From Adiantum capillus-veneris (Eukaryota > Streptophyta > Polypodiopsida > Polypodiales > Pteridaceae), in the NCBI GenBank assembly GCA_014529385.2, contig CM043942.1, forward strand, positions 106,194,141-106,258,140: a DNA stretch of 64,000 nt, written 5' to 3'. A model generated the notes under the pieces. It saw nothing but the letters and a program-made list of their open reading frames with translations. It was not told the DNA's origin and did not search any database. Position numbers and translations under genes: made by a program. This document shows, piece by piece, positions 24,001-33,297 of this stretch. Position 1 is the first letter of the stretch; each line of letters begins with the position of its first letter.

Positions 24001-27000
24001 TCAAGGTGGGATCACCAACAGAAAGTATCCGACAGCTGGGCCACATTGCACTTTTGGATGCGGTCCCAATGAGGATAGATGGTCAGACGACCAGTGGGAG
24101 CCCAACGGAAACATCTCCTAAAATTTAGGGAACTGCTATTTTGGGCCGTGAAATGTGTTCGCGTCATTACCTTCGGTATGACAAGGGGAACATTTTATTA
24201 CTCAGTTGCAAAGTCAACTGATACACCAGTTGAGAGATTTTTAAGCAGGAAGCCCAATGCGGGAAAATTGCATGTATGAATGCCCAATGGCACTTTTTGG
24301 TCAATTTACCTAGTCTGGGAGAACAGAACTCGTAACTGACTTTTTGGAGCAGTTTTGGAAGCTGTTAACGTTGATTTTCAGCCATTTCTCTCCATTTTTG
24401 AGCTTCCCATGACTTTGCCTAGGTCCAAGGAGCTCATTTTCAGCATTGGAAGGCATCAGATGCGTGTTTACAGGGCTGTTTTGCCGTGTTTTCAGCGATA
24501 CGCAGGTTATGGCAGCCATAGAAATCTTTCCCTCTTTGCATCTATTTGTTCACAGATGCATTACAGGTCAAGGGCAGAAGAGGGGGCGCTCGATTTATGC
24601 TGGGAGGATGCTTCATTGAGAACCTGTCAGGTTAATAGCTGTGGAGTGCATGCTTTCCTCTCTATGTACAGTGTGGTGCTAGGAGTGATGACCTGCACAC
24701 TACACATTGCTCTCTCTTCCCTACGTGCAATTATGTGATGCCCCACAAGAGGGCTCTTCATTTGACTGATGTACAACTGTGTGGGTTCATGCTTTTGTGC
24801 TGAGGCAAGAGCCTCCTTGAGCAAGAACAGGGGTAGCTAACTGCTACTCCAAAGCAGGCACCGGTGAGGGTCATAACCTCACCGTACAGGTGCAAATTCA
24901 ACGCTGTGTATGCGCAGAAAATTGACTGTTTTTCAGCCATATGGACGCCAGAACCATTGGGAATCGTGCCCCACTGGCAGAGGACAGTTAGGGGACTGTT
25001 TGGGGCTGAAAACAGGGCAAAAACCAGTAAATACAGCGTGCTGAATTTATTGTTTTTGGGCAGGAATCGGAGGGTTTATGCCAGTGGAAGTGAGTTCCAG
25101 CACGGGAATTGGTTTCGCGCAAGTTTTGGGGTTGTTATGCTGTCGAAATTTGGCCAAATCAAGTGGTATCTAGTTGGATATAGACAAAGGATTCCCAAGA
25201 CTCTACTTTGTAAATTTACCCTCTCAAAGTATAAAGAAATACCGAAAGGGGCGCCAATTTTGGGACCTACAGGTTGTCGGCGTCTGCTCGGGGCATTCTA
25301 GCTTCCGAGTCGTGTGTGCACTTAATTGTTAATTCCCGTCGCAGGTTCTCTCAGTGTGTGTCTAAAGTAAAGTAAAGAATTTCGGGTGAAAGCCAACGCC
25401 TATCGCCCCACGGGCCGGTTTCATTTCATGTCAAGTTTGGTCCTCTGATCAACGGGTACATGTACGAATGCATCGCAACCAAAGATTCGTAAATGGTCAT
25501 ATGAAGCCGGTTTGCCAGACCAAACCTCTTCAAGGATGCCATTATCTAACGCACGATTTGGAGAGCGATGGTGCACATGAACTTTTAAGAGCCTCTCCCC
25601 AAAACTCTTGAGGGAGATTAGCCGTGGACAACATACATCTCACTCTCTCAGAAATTGTGCGATTATAATGCACAGGCTATTTCGTCATTTTGTGCAGAAT
25701 ATCTGTCAGCCACACCATTAGATGATGGTTTATAAGGGGCTGTGAATTCCCGCTTAAAACCATTCATCTCACAAAAACTGTTAAACGCACACGATACTCT
25801 CCTCCATTATCTGTCCTAATAGTTTTTATCTTCAAGCCCTTTTGTGGTGTGGTCACAAATGCATGAAACTTTTTGAATGAGTCAAGTACATCACTTTTAC
25901 TTTTTAGTACATATATCCATGTCTTTCTACTGTGATCATCAATGAAAGACACAAAGTACCATGCACCTCCATGTGACTGCACAGGCATAGTGCAAACATC
26001 AGAATGTATTAAATCAAGAACATGCAATTTGCGAGTGACACCAGAGGAATAAGAGAACTTCACTTGCTTTCCATAGATACAATCATTACAAAAATCAAGG
26101 CCAGGGCCTTTTACATCAAACTTCTCCAAAGAGGAGAGAACATCAAGCCCTTTTTCACTCATACGGCCAAGCCTTTTGTGCCAAAGCTCCTTGTGAGAAT
26201 GAACTTCAGCCACAACCAAAAACTTGCTAGGTAATGCCTTGCAATGTAAATAATAAAGAGTTTCCTTCTTGCTGCCCTTTACAATCAGCATAGAGCCTTT
26301 AAGCACTTTCCAAGAGCCACCACCAAACATTTAGCTGCCCAACCGAAACTAGACTTTTCTTGATGCCTGGTACATACCTAACATCATGCAAAATCAGCTC
26401 TTGACCATTTTCAAGCGCCAAGTGTATAGTGCCAACGTCCTCAATCTCACATGCATGGTTATTGCCAAAGTAAACTTTACCCAAACTACCTGCAGTGTAT
26501 GAAGCAAAAGACTCCAAAGATGGAGTAACATGAAACGAGGCACCACTGCCTGCTATCCATGATTGCGACAAACCATCCTGTGCTGAAAATAATGCATCAA
26601 TTACCTCTGGTTTTGTGATATACATGTTCTGGTCATTGCCACACTATCATCATAAAGGCATGAGTCAACAAGTACGTCATCTGTATCAACAATTTCTTCA
26701 ATGACAACACTCGAAGCAACATTTTCCTTCGCAACTTCTTTGGAAGAAGAGTCATGATCATCACTTTTAGCATCACTAGAATCCTCCTTCTTCTTGCCTT
26801 GTTGTTTCTTTTTTTCAAGTTCTTGCTTGTAGTACCTGTAATCGGGCTTTTTATGCCCTTCGTGTCCACATTGATAGCATGTAACATCCGGGGACTCACC
26901 CTTGCTCTTGCTCCTGTTCTTGCCTTTATTGTTTGCATTATTCTTCTTTTCAGACCTGCCTCTTGCATTATACGTTGACCCGGGCTTTCACCGCTGGCCT

Positions 27001-29833
27001 TTCTTCTAATCTCTTATTTGAGAATAGAACCTTGTACACCATCAAATGTCAAAGCAACTTTGTTGCTCAAAGAGATAACCAAAGCTTCCCAATCGTCAGG
27101 CAAAGTCATCAATAATAAGATAGCCTTGAGCTTAGCACCAAAAGGCTGCAAACCAGAGTCTTGCAATTGACTCAAGACTCCTGTGAAAGCACTCAAGTTT
27201 TCAGATGCATGCTTAGACTCATCCAACTCCAATGTTTACAAGCTTTCGCATAAGATGCACTTGATTCACAGGAGTTGTATTCTTCCAGATAGCATAAGCA
27301 GTGTCAAGACGCTTAATGTCCATGAGTACATCATCAGACACCGCCATCTTGATGTAAGCAATTTGCTTTCTTGTTAAGCCTAGCCTAATCTTCATGACAA
27401 ATCTGCAGGTTTCACTTTCAAACGTGCATCGTCGCAATCTTTCAAGAATAGGATTCCCTGCATTCTATCTTTCCACAAGTCAGAGCCAGAGCCGTCAAAC
27501 CTTTTGATTTTAAGGAGAAACTTCGACTTACTGCTTGTAGACGCATTAGAGGCCGTTTCGGTGCAAAAAGACTCAAAAATTCACTGCTGTATTTTTATGA
27601 CAGCAGGCTGAAAACTGAGATTTTAGTCTTTTACGGGCTCAATACTCAGTGTAGAAGAGCAAGGGATGGTAATACTGTGTTACCGGCACTTTACCACAAG
27701 TGTATAGCAGTAAAGAATTCAACAGTAAAAGCTGAAATTTCAGCACACAAATAGGAAATACAATCCTTGCATGAATACTGCCACTTTAGCAGTATAACCA
27801 AAATTCATATGCATCAACCTCAAATCTGCAAATGGATTAAAAGCTGCTGCAAAATGTATTTTCAGCAATACATCAAGTCAATGGCGAGCATCCCACATGT
27901 AAAATACATAAATGTGCGCCACATAAACTTTCCGATGCGTATAAACGTGCGTTTTCACGTAATTTCTTGAAAAACTCAAGAATAAACCTCAAATTCTCTG
28001 CTCAAATTGTCCACAGATTGCAGTACATGCACAAATGTCTGCAAAGTAGTGAAATTTCAGCAAAACCCCCAAATTTTGACGGTCTAATTTTTAAAATTTT
28101 TGCAATTTCAGCAAAAGCCCCAATTTTTCCTCAACCTGTAAGTGCAATTTCCACCTGTAAAGCATCAAAATGCTGTGATTGATTTTGCTTTTAATCCCCT
28201 GCTTTTGCTTTTTCGCGAAAGCGAAAATCTCACAGTCTCAAAGCTTCTTCAAGAAGCTGTGGGCTGTAGTGAGAGGAGAGAGAAAGAGAATATGGCTGAA
28301 AATTGTAGAGAGAGAGAGAGGGCTGAAAATCAAAGAGAGAAAATGATTGCTGTTGCTTCCCGGTGCGGAGACGTGCACGAAGCTGTGCTCTGATACCAGT
28401 TTGAAGGGAACGTTGGCAGCAGGAAGAGGTAGCTCTGAGGTTTTTTGCAGACGAACGAGCATGAGAGAGAGTGAAATCGTACGCAGTATATGGCATGTGC
28501 AAATCGGCACACCTTTCGATGTTATGTTTTATTGAAATTTTAAGGTACACACAATAGGGTCACTTAAGTGACCCTTAAGTGACCCTAGAGGTGGTTCACA
28601 CCCAAAGAATAAATAATAAATACAAGGGTGCCCTCTTTAGACCTTTAGACCCAACATGGACACCTATGGTTGGTAAATTGACCTTAGTTGTGGGCACTTA
28701 CCCTTGATACCAGGGGTTGGTAGTATCTGTAGTGGTCACAATACCTGCACAAAATAACTACTATAGCTTGATAATTACATCCACTTTTTTGAGCCTGACT
28801 CACTAGATAAAGCAATGATAATTTTGGTTGACCTTTGAGTGGTTGCCTAGGAACTGTGGTTTTCCATCACCCACAAGCCGTGGGAACCTACCCTTTCTAA
28901 ACAAAATGATTATATCTGTGTCAATCTGGTGTGAACCCCTCACATACCTCTTTAATAATGTCGTACTGGGTAATTACCCTTCTGTTACAACAATAATAAT
29001 TGCTCTCCTCTCCACGCGCTCTCTCCCTTTGTTGAACCTCTGTCAAGCCTTGATGTGCCAAGGTTGAATCTGCTTATCTTAAACTTTTTCTCTGTACCAT
29101 ATGGAGGTGCATAATGCATCTCTTTCCCGCCCTTTCCCCTATGCTAGCCCACAACATATTGATGTGCGTCATCCGGTCTGATGCCGATTAGTGGCTTGAC
29201 CTGATAGGGTACCCATTGTTGCTTGAGCCTCTATGCTCCTCTAAGGCTTGCATGACAGATGGATACTTGGGATATGGAGCTGTATTCAATATGCCCTACT
29301 GCAAAGGATTCTACCTGGCTGTGCTCTTGGTCTTGAAACTACTTTGGTGGGTATTGTTGCCTATTTAACCAAGGTGAGGACTCTATCTTTACTTAGGAAC
29401 TTTTTGGCTTTGCTGGTGTCCATCATTGTCAAACTTGGCCTCTGTCACCTTAGTATTAGTTGTTCTTAACTATCTTATATACAAATCACTAGAATGATGC
29501 CTCATTCTCACTATGTTGTACAAAAATGAATCAAAGATTGATCGTTTTTGTGCTAATCCTTGTCCTTTGTCTAAAGCCAACTGTCTTTTGAAATGATACG
29601 TTCTTTTGTGTATAAGTGTCAGTTTAAAAACAGAAAAACACACACACACACACCCACACACACAGAGGAAGAAGAAGGGAGGAGAAATTTTAACGTCGTC
29701 GGAAACTATCCCAAGAGAGCCTTCAGGCCTGCTTTGTAAAATTTTGTAATCACTGATGTACTTGCCCTTGGAATCGGCACCATTTAGCGTTCTGAGGGAC
29801 TTTTCTAATAATAGAAATCAGCTCCTTTGTTGT

Positions 29834-29897
<64 letters not shown>

Positions 29898-30736
29898 GAC
29901 TCTTATAATTAGATTTACCACTGCAGTTAGAAATCAGCCGAAGGAATATGGGTCTGGAGACCATTGATATCTACTACGTACATAATCCAGAGATAGAACT
30001 GGGCGTTGTATCTCGTTCAGCTGTTCTTTCTCGACTGAGAAACCTCTTTGTAGCTCTTGAGCAGGCAGTAAGAGATGGAAAGATTTCAATGTATGGCGTA
30101 TCTTCTTGGAATGCTTTTAGGGTGACATCAGGAGCTAAGAACTATCTTTCACTTGAGGAGTTGGTGAATTTTGCCAAAGCCGCAGCAGGTACGTATCTTG
30201 AGGGGTTTTCATGTTGCAATCGTTTTCTGAGAAAGTAGTTGGGCTACAATGTCTGTTCTGATTTTTTGTGTTTCTCTGAAATAGGAGGTGAGGATCACCA
30301 CTTCAAGGTTGTGATGGTTCCATTTAATTTGCATTTACAAGATGTTGCAACCAATGCAACTCAGAGTATTCGGGGTAAAAGGGTTCCTCTGCTGCATGCT
30401 GCAGCCCACTTTGGAATTAATGTGATTACATCTTCACCGCTTTTTCAGGTGAGAGTCTAGGGCTGGGTGTGCCCAAGTGGCTTTTCGGTGATGCATATTT
30501 TGTAAGAAAATTGATGGTTTTTGCTCTTCATACAGGGAACTCTTGCTAAAAACATTGCTCCAGATGTAAAGCAGAGGTTTCCTGAGCTTGGGGATTCTAG
30601 AACAGATGCCCAATGTGCTTTACAATTCTCTCGAACGACTCCTGGTATTCTGGCAACACTGACAGGCATGTCCAAATTGTCACATATGGAGGAGAATGGC
30701 GCAATAGTAAGACGCCCTGCACTCAGTCGAAGCTGA
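17529..30736 (+). CDS. Aldo/keto reductase gene, five visible exons (5' partial)
   Basis: Exons 17529-17694, 17779-18031, 29927-30188, 30285-30448 and 30536-30736 join in frame, each intron with GT...AG ends, to give about 347 residues plus stop. The fold is the aldo/keto reductase TIM barrel, which uses NADPH to reduce carbonyls. The catalytic tetrad is present: Asp54 (LGINLIDT), Tyr59 (SNYRSMHSE), Lys91 (VIVCSKGG) and His158 (IYYVHNPE), counted from the first full visible codon. The blocks [15 protein letters not shown] and [13 protein letters not shown] are those I associate with a bacterial-type reductase clade. The first codon is split and no ATG is seen, so at least one upstream exon is missing; a targeting peptide cannot be judged. 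The second visible intron is about 11.9 kb and filled with retrotransposons. The substrate is unknown. Confidence 0.9.
17779..18031 (+). CDS. Aldo/keto reductase exon b
   Basis: It lies between AACAG and GTAAGT and ends at a codon boundary. It encodes [15 protein letters not shown] (catalytic Tyr), VIVCSKGG (catalytic Lys) and the extended insertion up to [11 protein letters not shown]. The intron before it is only 84 bases; the one after is about 11.9 kb. Confidence 0.9.
18032..19020. other. Intron sequence without recognised feature
   Basis: This is the 5' part of the long aldo/keto reductase intron. No conserved frame is visible. Short TA/GT-rich stretches and a small foldback around AGATTATGGTGATAGA occur near 18185. 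Confidence 0.5.
19021..20960 (-). pseudogene. Decayed gypsy pol fragment inside the reductase intron
   Basis: Minus-strand pieces appear in pol order from right to left: the protease-RT linker and N-terminus ([20 protein letters not shown], 20486-20719), the RT catalytic region (YNDDIIVF, then [18 protein letters not shown], 19951-20322), RNase H ([20 protein letters not shown], 19496-19855) and an integrase piece at about 19070-19270 recognisable by similarity to 4140-4330. The catalytic FFDD box has become N-D-D. It is related to the other two gypsy pols in this window but is more decayed, with no LTRs seen. Confidence 0.82.
21033..21079. repeat. (AC)n microsatellite
   Basis: About 47 bases of pure AC dinucleotide in the reductase intron. 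Confidence 0.95.
21244..21539 (+). repeat. Near-identical 117-bp direct repeat
   Basis: 21244-21360 and 21423-21539 match at all but one position by eye (ACATG versus ACATA). A 37-bp piece of the same unit is repeated again at 21364-21400. The low divergence implies a recent local duplication. The right copy lies about 50 bases from the copia insertion. Confidence 0.9.
21381..21422. repeat. 20-bp arm inverted repeat
   Basis: TGTCTTGTAAGGGGTTACAC and its reverse complement, with one mismatch, are separated by AG. The palindrome sits between the two 117-bp direct repeats. Confidence 0.9.
21595..21810 (-). mobile_element. Copia 3' LTR
   Basis: On the minus strand it starts TGTTGGGTCTAAAGG right after the polypurine tract. 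It is a shorter version of the LTR at 28402-28656, lacking a block of about 40 bases near the start. Its terminal CA is mutated (CCTTCG). Confidence 0.88.
21811..21823 (-). other. Copia polypurine tract
   Basis: TTAAGTGGGAGGT on the minus strand directly abuts the 3' LTR start TGTTGGG. Confidence 0.85.
21961..22720 (-). pseudogene. Copia RT C-terminus and RNase H
   Basis: The minus strand encodes [20 protein letters not shown] and [18 protein letters not shown] of RT, then RNase H blocks [26 protein letters not shown] and [12 protein letters not shown]. Frames break near 22440. The RT palm, including the YVDD box, is absent because the region to the right is occupied by a family-A LTR piece. 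Confidence 0.85.
22762..23260 (-). mobile_element. Truncated family-A LTR within the copia element
   Basis: It matches the first 500 or so bases of the family-A LTR in minus orientation, ending on the plus strand at GTGTACGTGACA, the TG terminus. The other end stops inside the LTR and abuts copia RT, so insertion was followed by a deletion that removed the rest of the LTR and most of RT. Confidence 0.82.
23261..23749 (-). pseudogene. Copia integrase C-terminal / pre-RT region
   Basis: The minus-strand frame includes [20 protein letters not shown] and [12 protein letters not shown], then a Gln/Asn-rich linker and [18 protein letters not shown]. These are the usual blocks between copia integrase and RT. 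It continues the integrase at 25429-26330 once the solo LTR at 23750-25423 is set aside. Confidence 0.85.
23750..25423 (+). mobile_element. Family-G solo LTR with TTTCA target duplication
   Basis: It runs from TGTCACGAGGACGTGGC to GGGCCGGTTTCA, 1674 bp with TG...CA ends. TTTCA occurs at 23745-23749 and 25424-25428, a perfect target duplication. It has no internal region. It splits the copia integrase frame exactly (KLDMK on the right, DMKSIKGIF on the left). It shows the complete LTR of the gypsy element whose internal part lies at 13.1-17.2 kb. Confidence 0.92.
25429..26330 (-). pseudogene. Copia GAG-pre-integrase and integrase core
   Basis: The minus strand encodes the integrase zinc finger ([29 protein letters not shown]) and the core with its first Asp (LIHSDVC), [11 protein letters not shown] and its second Asp (IRTDNGGEY). 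A frameshift at about 25770 leads to SNGVADR, where the catalytic Glu of the usual NGVAER is Asp, and to a degenerate C-terminus ending [10 protein letters not shown]. Confidence 0.87.
26299..26625 (-). pseudogene. Copia protease with lost catalytic Asp
   Basis: The minus-strand frame [20 protein letters not shown] carries the copia protease signature, but the catalytic D-S-G is G-S-G (codon GGC). Downstream [17 protein letters not shown] is the normal block before integrase. The substitution alone would abolish proteolysis. Confidence 0.85.
26790..27565 (-). pseudogene. Copia gag (UBN2-type) and zinc knuckle
   Basis: Minus-strand pieces [20 protein letters not shown] (about 27510), [32 protein letters not shown] and [16 protein letters not shown] are copia gag blocks. 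The knuckle [14 protein letters not shown] has Tyr where the last Cys of CX2CX4HX4C belongs. Several frameshifts break the frame. Confidence 0.85.
28387..28398 (-). other. Copia primer binding site
   Basis: On the minus strand TGGTATCAGAGC begins three bases after the 5' LTR end TTCA, an initiator-Met tRNA primer site. Confidence 0.9.
28402..28656 (-). mobile_element. Copia 5' LTR
   Basis: Minus-strand start TGTTGGGTCTAAAGG and end CCCTTCA. It includes a palindromic GGGTCACTTAAGTGACCC and a following block absent from the 3' LTR. Otherwise it is close to 21595-21810. Confidence 0.9.
28662..29836. other. Intron sequence without recognised gene
   Basis: This is the 3' part of the long reductase intron. 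There are no conserved frames. An imperfect (AC)n at 29639-29665 is followed by a block whose reverse complement resembles 54090-54145, suggesting a dispersed repeat of low copy. Confidence 0.45.
29837..29893. repeat. (AG)n microsatellite next to a splice acceptor
   Basis: About 57 bases of AG repeat end 33 bases before the acceptor of exon c, in the region where a pyrimidine-rich tract and branch site are expected. Confidence 0.95.
29927..30188 (+). CDS. Aldo/keto reductase exon c
   Basis: The exon follows CTGCAG and precedes GTACGT. It encodes [20 protein letters not shown] (catalytic His) through [14 protein letters not shown]. The frame continues exactly from exon b. A 57-bp (AG)n tract ends 33 bases upstream of its acceptor. 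Confidence 0.9.
30285..30448 (+). CDS. Aldo/keto reductase exon d
   Basis: It lies between AATAG and GTGAGA and encodes [20 protein letters not shown] through [12 protein letters not shown], the barrel strands near the nicotinamide site. The intron lengths on either side (96 and 87 bases) are small. Confidence 0.9.
30536..30736 (+). CDS. Aldo/keto reductase last exon
   Basis: It follows ATACAG and encodes [19 protein letters not shown] and [20 protein letters not shown], the cofactor-phosphate-binding end of the barrel. It stops at TGA 30734-30736 after a short divergent tail ([10 protein letters not shown]). A C-terminus of this kind is plausible, though a missed downstream intron cannot be excluded. 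Confidence 0.85.
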   Translation, partial: GTLAKNIAPDVKQRFPELGDSRTDAQCALQFSRTTPGILATLTGMSKLSHMEENGAIVRRPALSRS

Positions 30737-31062
30737 GCTCTTCATAGTCTTCTGTACCATCAAAAATTATAGGCGGATAATTTTGTAGAGTTGAGCTTAA
30801 AGAGGGTAGCTGGAATGGAAGTGCCTTCTGAAAGCTTTAGAACTTGCGGAGCTGTATTATATGCTTTTAATCTGGGACTAATTTGAGTACTCATTTTTTG
30901 GCCTTTTGAGACTTGCAAGCGATTGTATGCAAGAGTTCAGAGTTTATAAGCAAGTGCATGTCATTTTCTGCCACATGAATTGTTGGATTTCTGTTTTGTG
31001 AAAACTATTGTGCATGTCGATTGATTATTTTGATAGGCATTCAATTTTGAGATGATGGGGTA
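30737..31062 (+). other. Putative 3' UTR and downstream flank of the reductase
   Basis: AT-rich sequence after the stop codon with no ORF of note. No exact AATAAA is seen close to the stop, so the polyadenylation point is not assigned. Confidence 0.4.
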
Positions 31063-31146
31063 GGGAATGGTCGCCTACTGACCATTCCCGTAATCAGGGC
31101 TCCCGGCGGAGTTGATCACGGGAATGGTCAGTAGGCGACCATTCCC
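31063..31146. repeat. Perfect 28-bp inverted repeat with self-complementary arms
   Basis: 31063-31090 and 31119-31146 are exact reverse complements around a 28-base spacer. Each arm is itself a hairpin: GGGAATGGTC, seven bases, GACCATTCCC. Both a long foldback and two small stem-loops are therefore possible. It lies about 330 bases downstream of the reductase stop. Confidence 0.95.
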
Positions 31147-31440
31147 GGCCGTCAATGGTCGGGGGGCCAATCATCGTAAGGAGACGTGTGCTTGCTAGTC
31201 ACGTAGTTGCACTCAGTCCTGGTGCTCTGATTACGACACCAATGATTGGCTCTCCTATTATAGTTACACATGCTGAGTGTCAACACCTCATCGTTTTCTG
31301 AGAGATGACCTGTCGTATACCCGACTGCATCTGCACCACACGGCTCTCAAAACAGCAACAATCCATTGATGTCCAAAATAATCAGTCTTTGCAAACATTT
31401 TGTGAAACATATTAAGTAGTTGGAAACTAGGATGACTTTC

Positions 31441-33290
31441 TTATTTTTTCACATTGGATATTGCCGAAACAATCATCTGAACTTCTAGCAAGGGTCCATA
31501 CTCGGTTTGACTATTGTAGATGTTGTCATGTTCGGAGTCGATGTCCTCAAGCTTATCCTCCTCCATCCCTTGTGCTTTTGCGGTTTGAGACTTGTGTTTC
31601 CATCTTACGTCAATAGCAGATGTATTGGCTTCTACAATGGTATGGTCTGCTTGAGACTCGGGTACAATTGGCTGATGAGGATGTTTAGCCTCTTTTGTTT
31701 GGATGGTGGAGGGCTCTGGTTGAGGGTTGGGAGTTTCAATGTGCATTTTTTCCTCAGCCCCTCCCTCAACACGATCTTCCTTCTCAACCCTTCCCTTGGC
31801 ATGGTGCATCTCTTCTGCCTCGGCCTCCACATTGTCTTCCTCCTTAGCACCTCTCTCTGCATCATGCATCTCTTCTCGCTTAACCCCTCCCTTTGCATGA
31901 TTGCTCTTCTCCTTAACCCTTCCCTCCCCCTGGTCTTTCTCCTCCTCCTCCTATGCTGCCTCGTTTGATCTGGCAAAGTTTGAAGACTTGGGGAGGTCCA
32001 CTGGCTTTTGTCCCTCACCTATCATTGTCATTTCTATTGCATGGTTATCCAATAGGTTGTCATTTGCATCCAAACTTACACGATTTGAGATAGAAAGTTG
32101 CGTAGTATTGTTGCAAATATTGTATGGTGTATTTCTCCAATGCACTCTGTAAAATTAAAAGAAGTCCATCCACACGAGTTTGCATCCTTTTGATTTGGCA
32201 TTGTGACATCGTTTATGGTCGCCTTGTACAATTTATAATTGCCACATAGCTCGCCATATACATGTAATAATATTTTTATGCCGCTGCAAACGTACAAATT
32301 GTTGCTCAACCACAACAATCACTGCATGCAAACCTAATTCCACATAAAACTAATTTCAAAATATGAATACCCACAACCTTAATTCTTGATGGGTTCCTTG
32401 AATTGAACTGAGAGTCCATACCACTAGCTTGTCAAGCTCAATACATATGAGGCTCAAATGATTGTTTCTCTCGTATGGAAAAATATTTGTTGTGACTTGG
32501 AGCATAGGGCAATGATCAAATCATCTCTCTAATGTGCCTTCAGGGGTATTCTGCATTTTGAGAAGCTCAAACATTTGTGGATCCAAGATGTATATTTTGG
32601 ACCAGCTTTGCTGAGGAAGTTGGCTCTTGATTAAACTACAAACAATATTCGCATTTCAAAGCTAGAAGCTAAGTATGCTAAAGCTAGAGAATGGGACTTA
32701 CTTTAGGCATATATAGACAATAGAATCTATTATCGATGCATTTTAATCCTGCAATATATTAATATCAACAAAATCGATTGCTAGTCTCCTTGACCCATTT
32801 GCTAGTGGTATGTCTGGTAGTAGTTCATCTTTCATTGATGATAAGATTTCATTATTTCTCACATCTATCTCACACTTTACTGTGTCATAGATTTTCTTCT
32901 CTGCGTCTACAACAATTGTGAGCTTTTCCCTCTCTCATAGTTTCTTGGACTTCTTTGCACACCTATTATCTTGCTCAGCTTTGGCTCGGGTATTCACATC
33001 ATGGGCGACCTCTCAATTTTCACATGTGGCTGTGGCCTTGCTGGAGTTTTCCCTTTCAGCGAAGAAGATGGTTTTGTAGTTGGGGGAAATATGGGTGATG
33101 TAATGTATGAAGCGTGACCCATTGGATTCCTTCCAAGCCATAATACATTGGTGTTGTAGAAAACCTTCATTCACTTGCGAGTCAATTGAGGTAGCAAGTG
33201 TAATGCATCCCATCTCCCACTTCTTTACGTCTTGCATCCATCCCGTGCTCAAGATCTTGCTTTTATGCATCTTTTGAACTTTTTTGCTTG
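31441..33290 (-). pseudogene. Ulp1-like cysteine protease remnant with E/K-rich tail
   Basis: On the minus strand, about 32390-32500 reads ERNNHLSLICIELDKLVVW, resembling the catalytic-His region of Ulp1/C48 peptidases. 32076-32318 carries PNQKDANSCGWTSFNF, resembling the Q...D-x-CG catalytic-Cys region. The Asp usually following the His strand is not evident (VVWTLSS). Upstream coding-like pieces include 33013-33270 (KWEMGCITLATSIDSQVNEG) and about 32745-32925. Downstream, 31441-31869 is a Glu/Lys-rich repeat region. Stops and frameshifts interrupt it. Plant transposons often carry Ulp1-like domains; the host element is not identified. Confidence 0.5.
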
Positions 33291-33297
33291 CTTCCCA

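Larger units (their letters stand above)
21595..28656 (-). mobile_element. Full-length Ty1/copia element with TGGAC target duplication
   Basis: LTRs at 21595-21810 and 28402-28656 are flanked outside by TGGAC (21590-21594 and 28657-28661). On the minus strand the order is 5' LTR, initiator-Met primer site, gag, protease, integrase, RT/RNase H, polypurine tract, 3' LTR, the Ty1/copia order. The span includes a family-G solo LTR and a family-A LTR fragment, and most of RT is deleted. It lies in the second visible intron of the aldo/keto reductase, antisense to the gene. Catalytic residues are lost, so it is dead. Confidence 0.92.

Noticed and set aside
28828-29469. ORFs of 73-79 codons in the 3' part of the long intron
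   Set aside because: No conserved motif, and they lie in intron sequence flanked by working splice sites.
31507-31968. 153-codon plus-strand ORF rich in Leu, Phe and Ser, looking like a membrane protein
   Set aside because: It is the antisense reading of the Glu/Lys-rich repeat on the minus strand.
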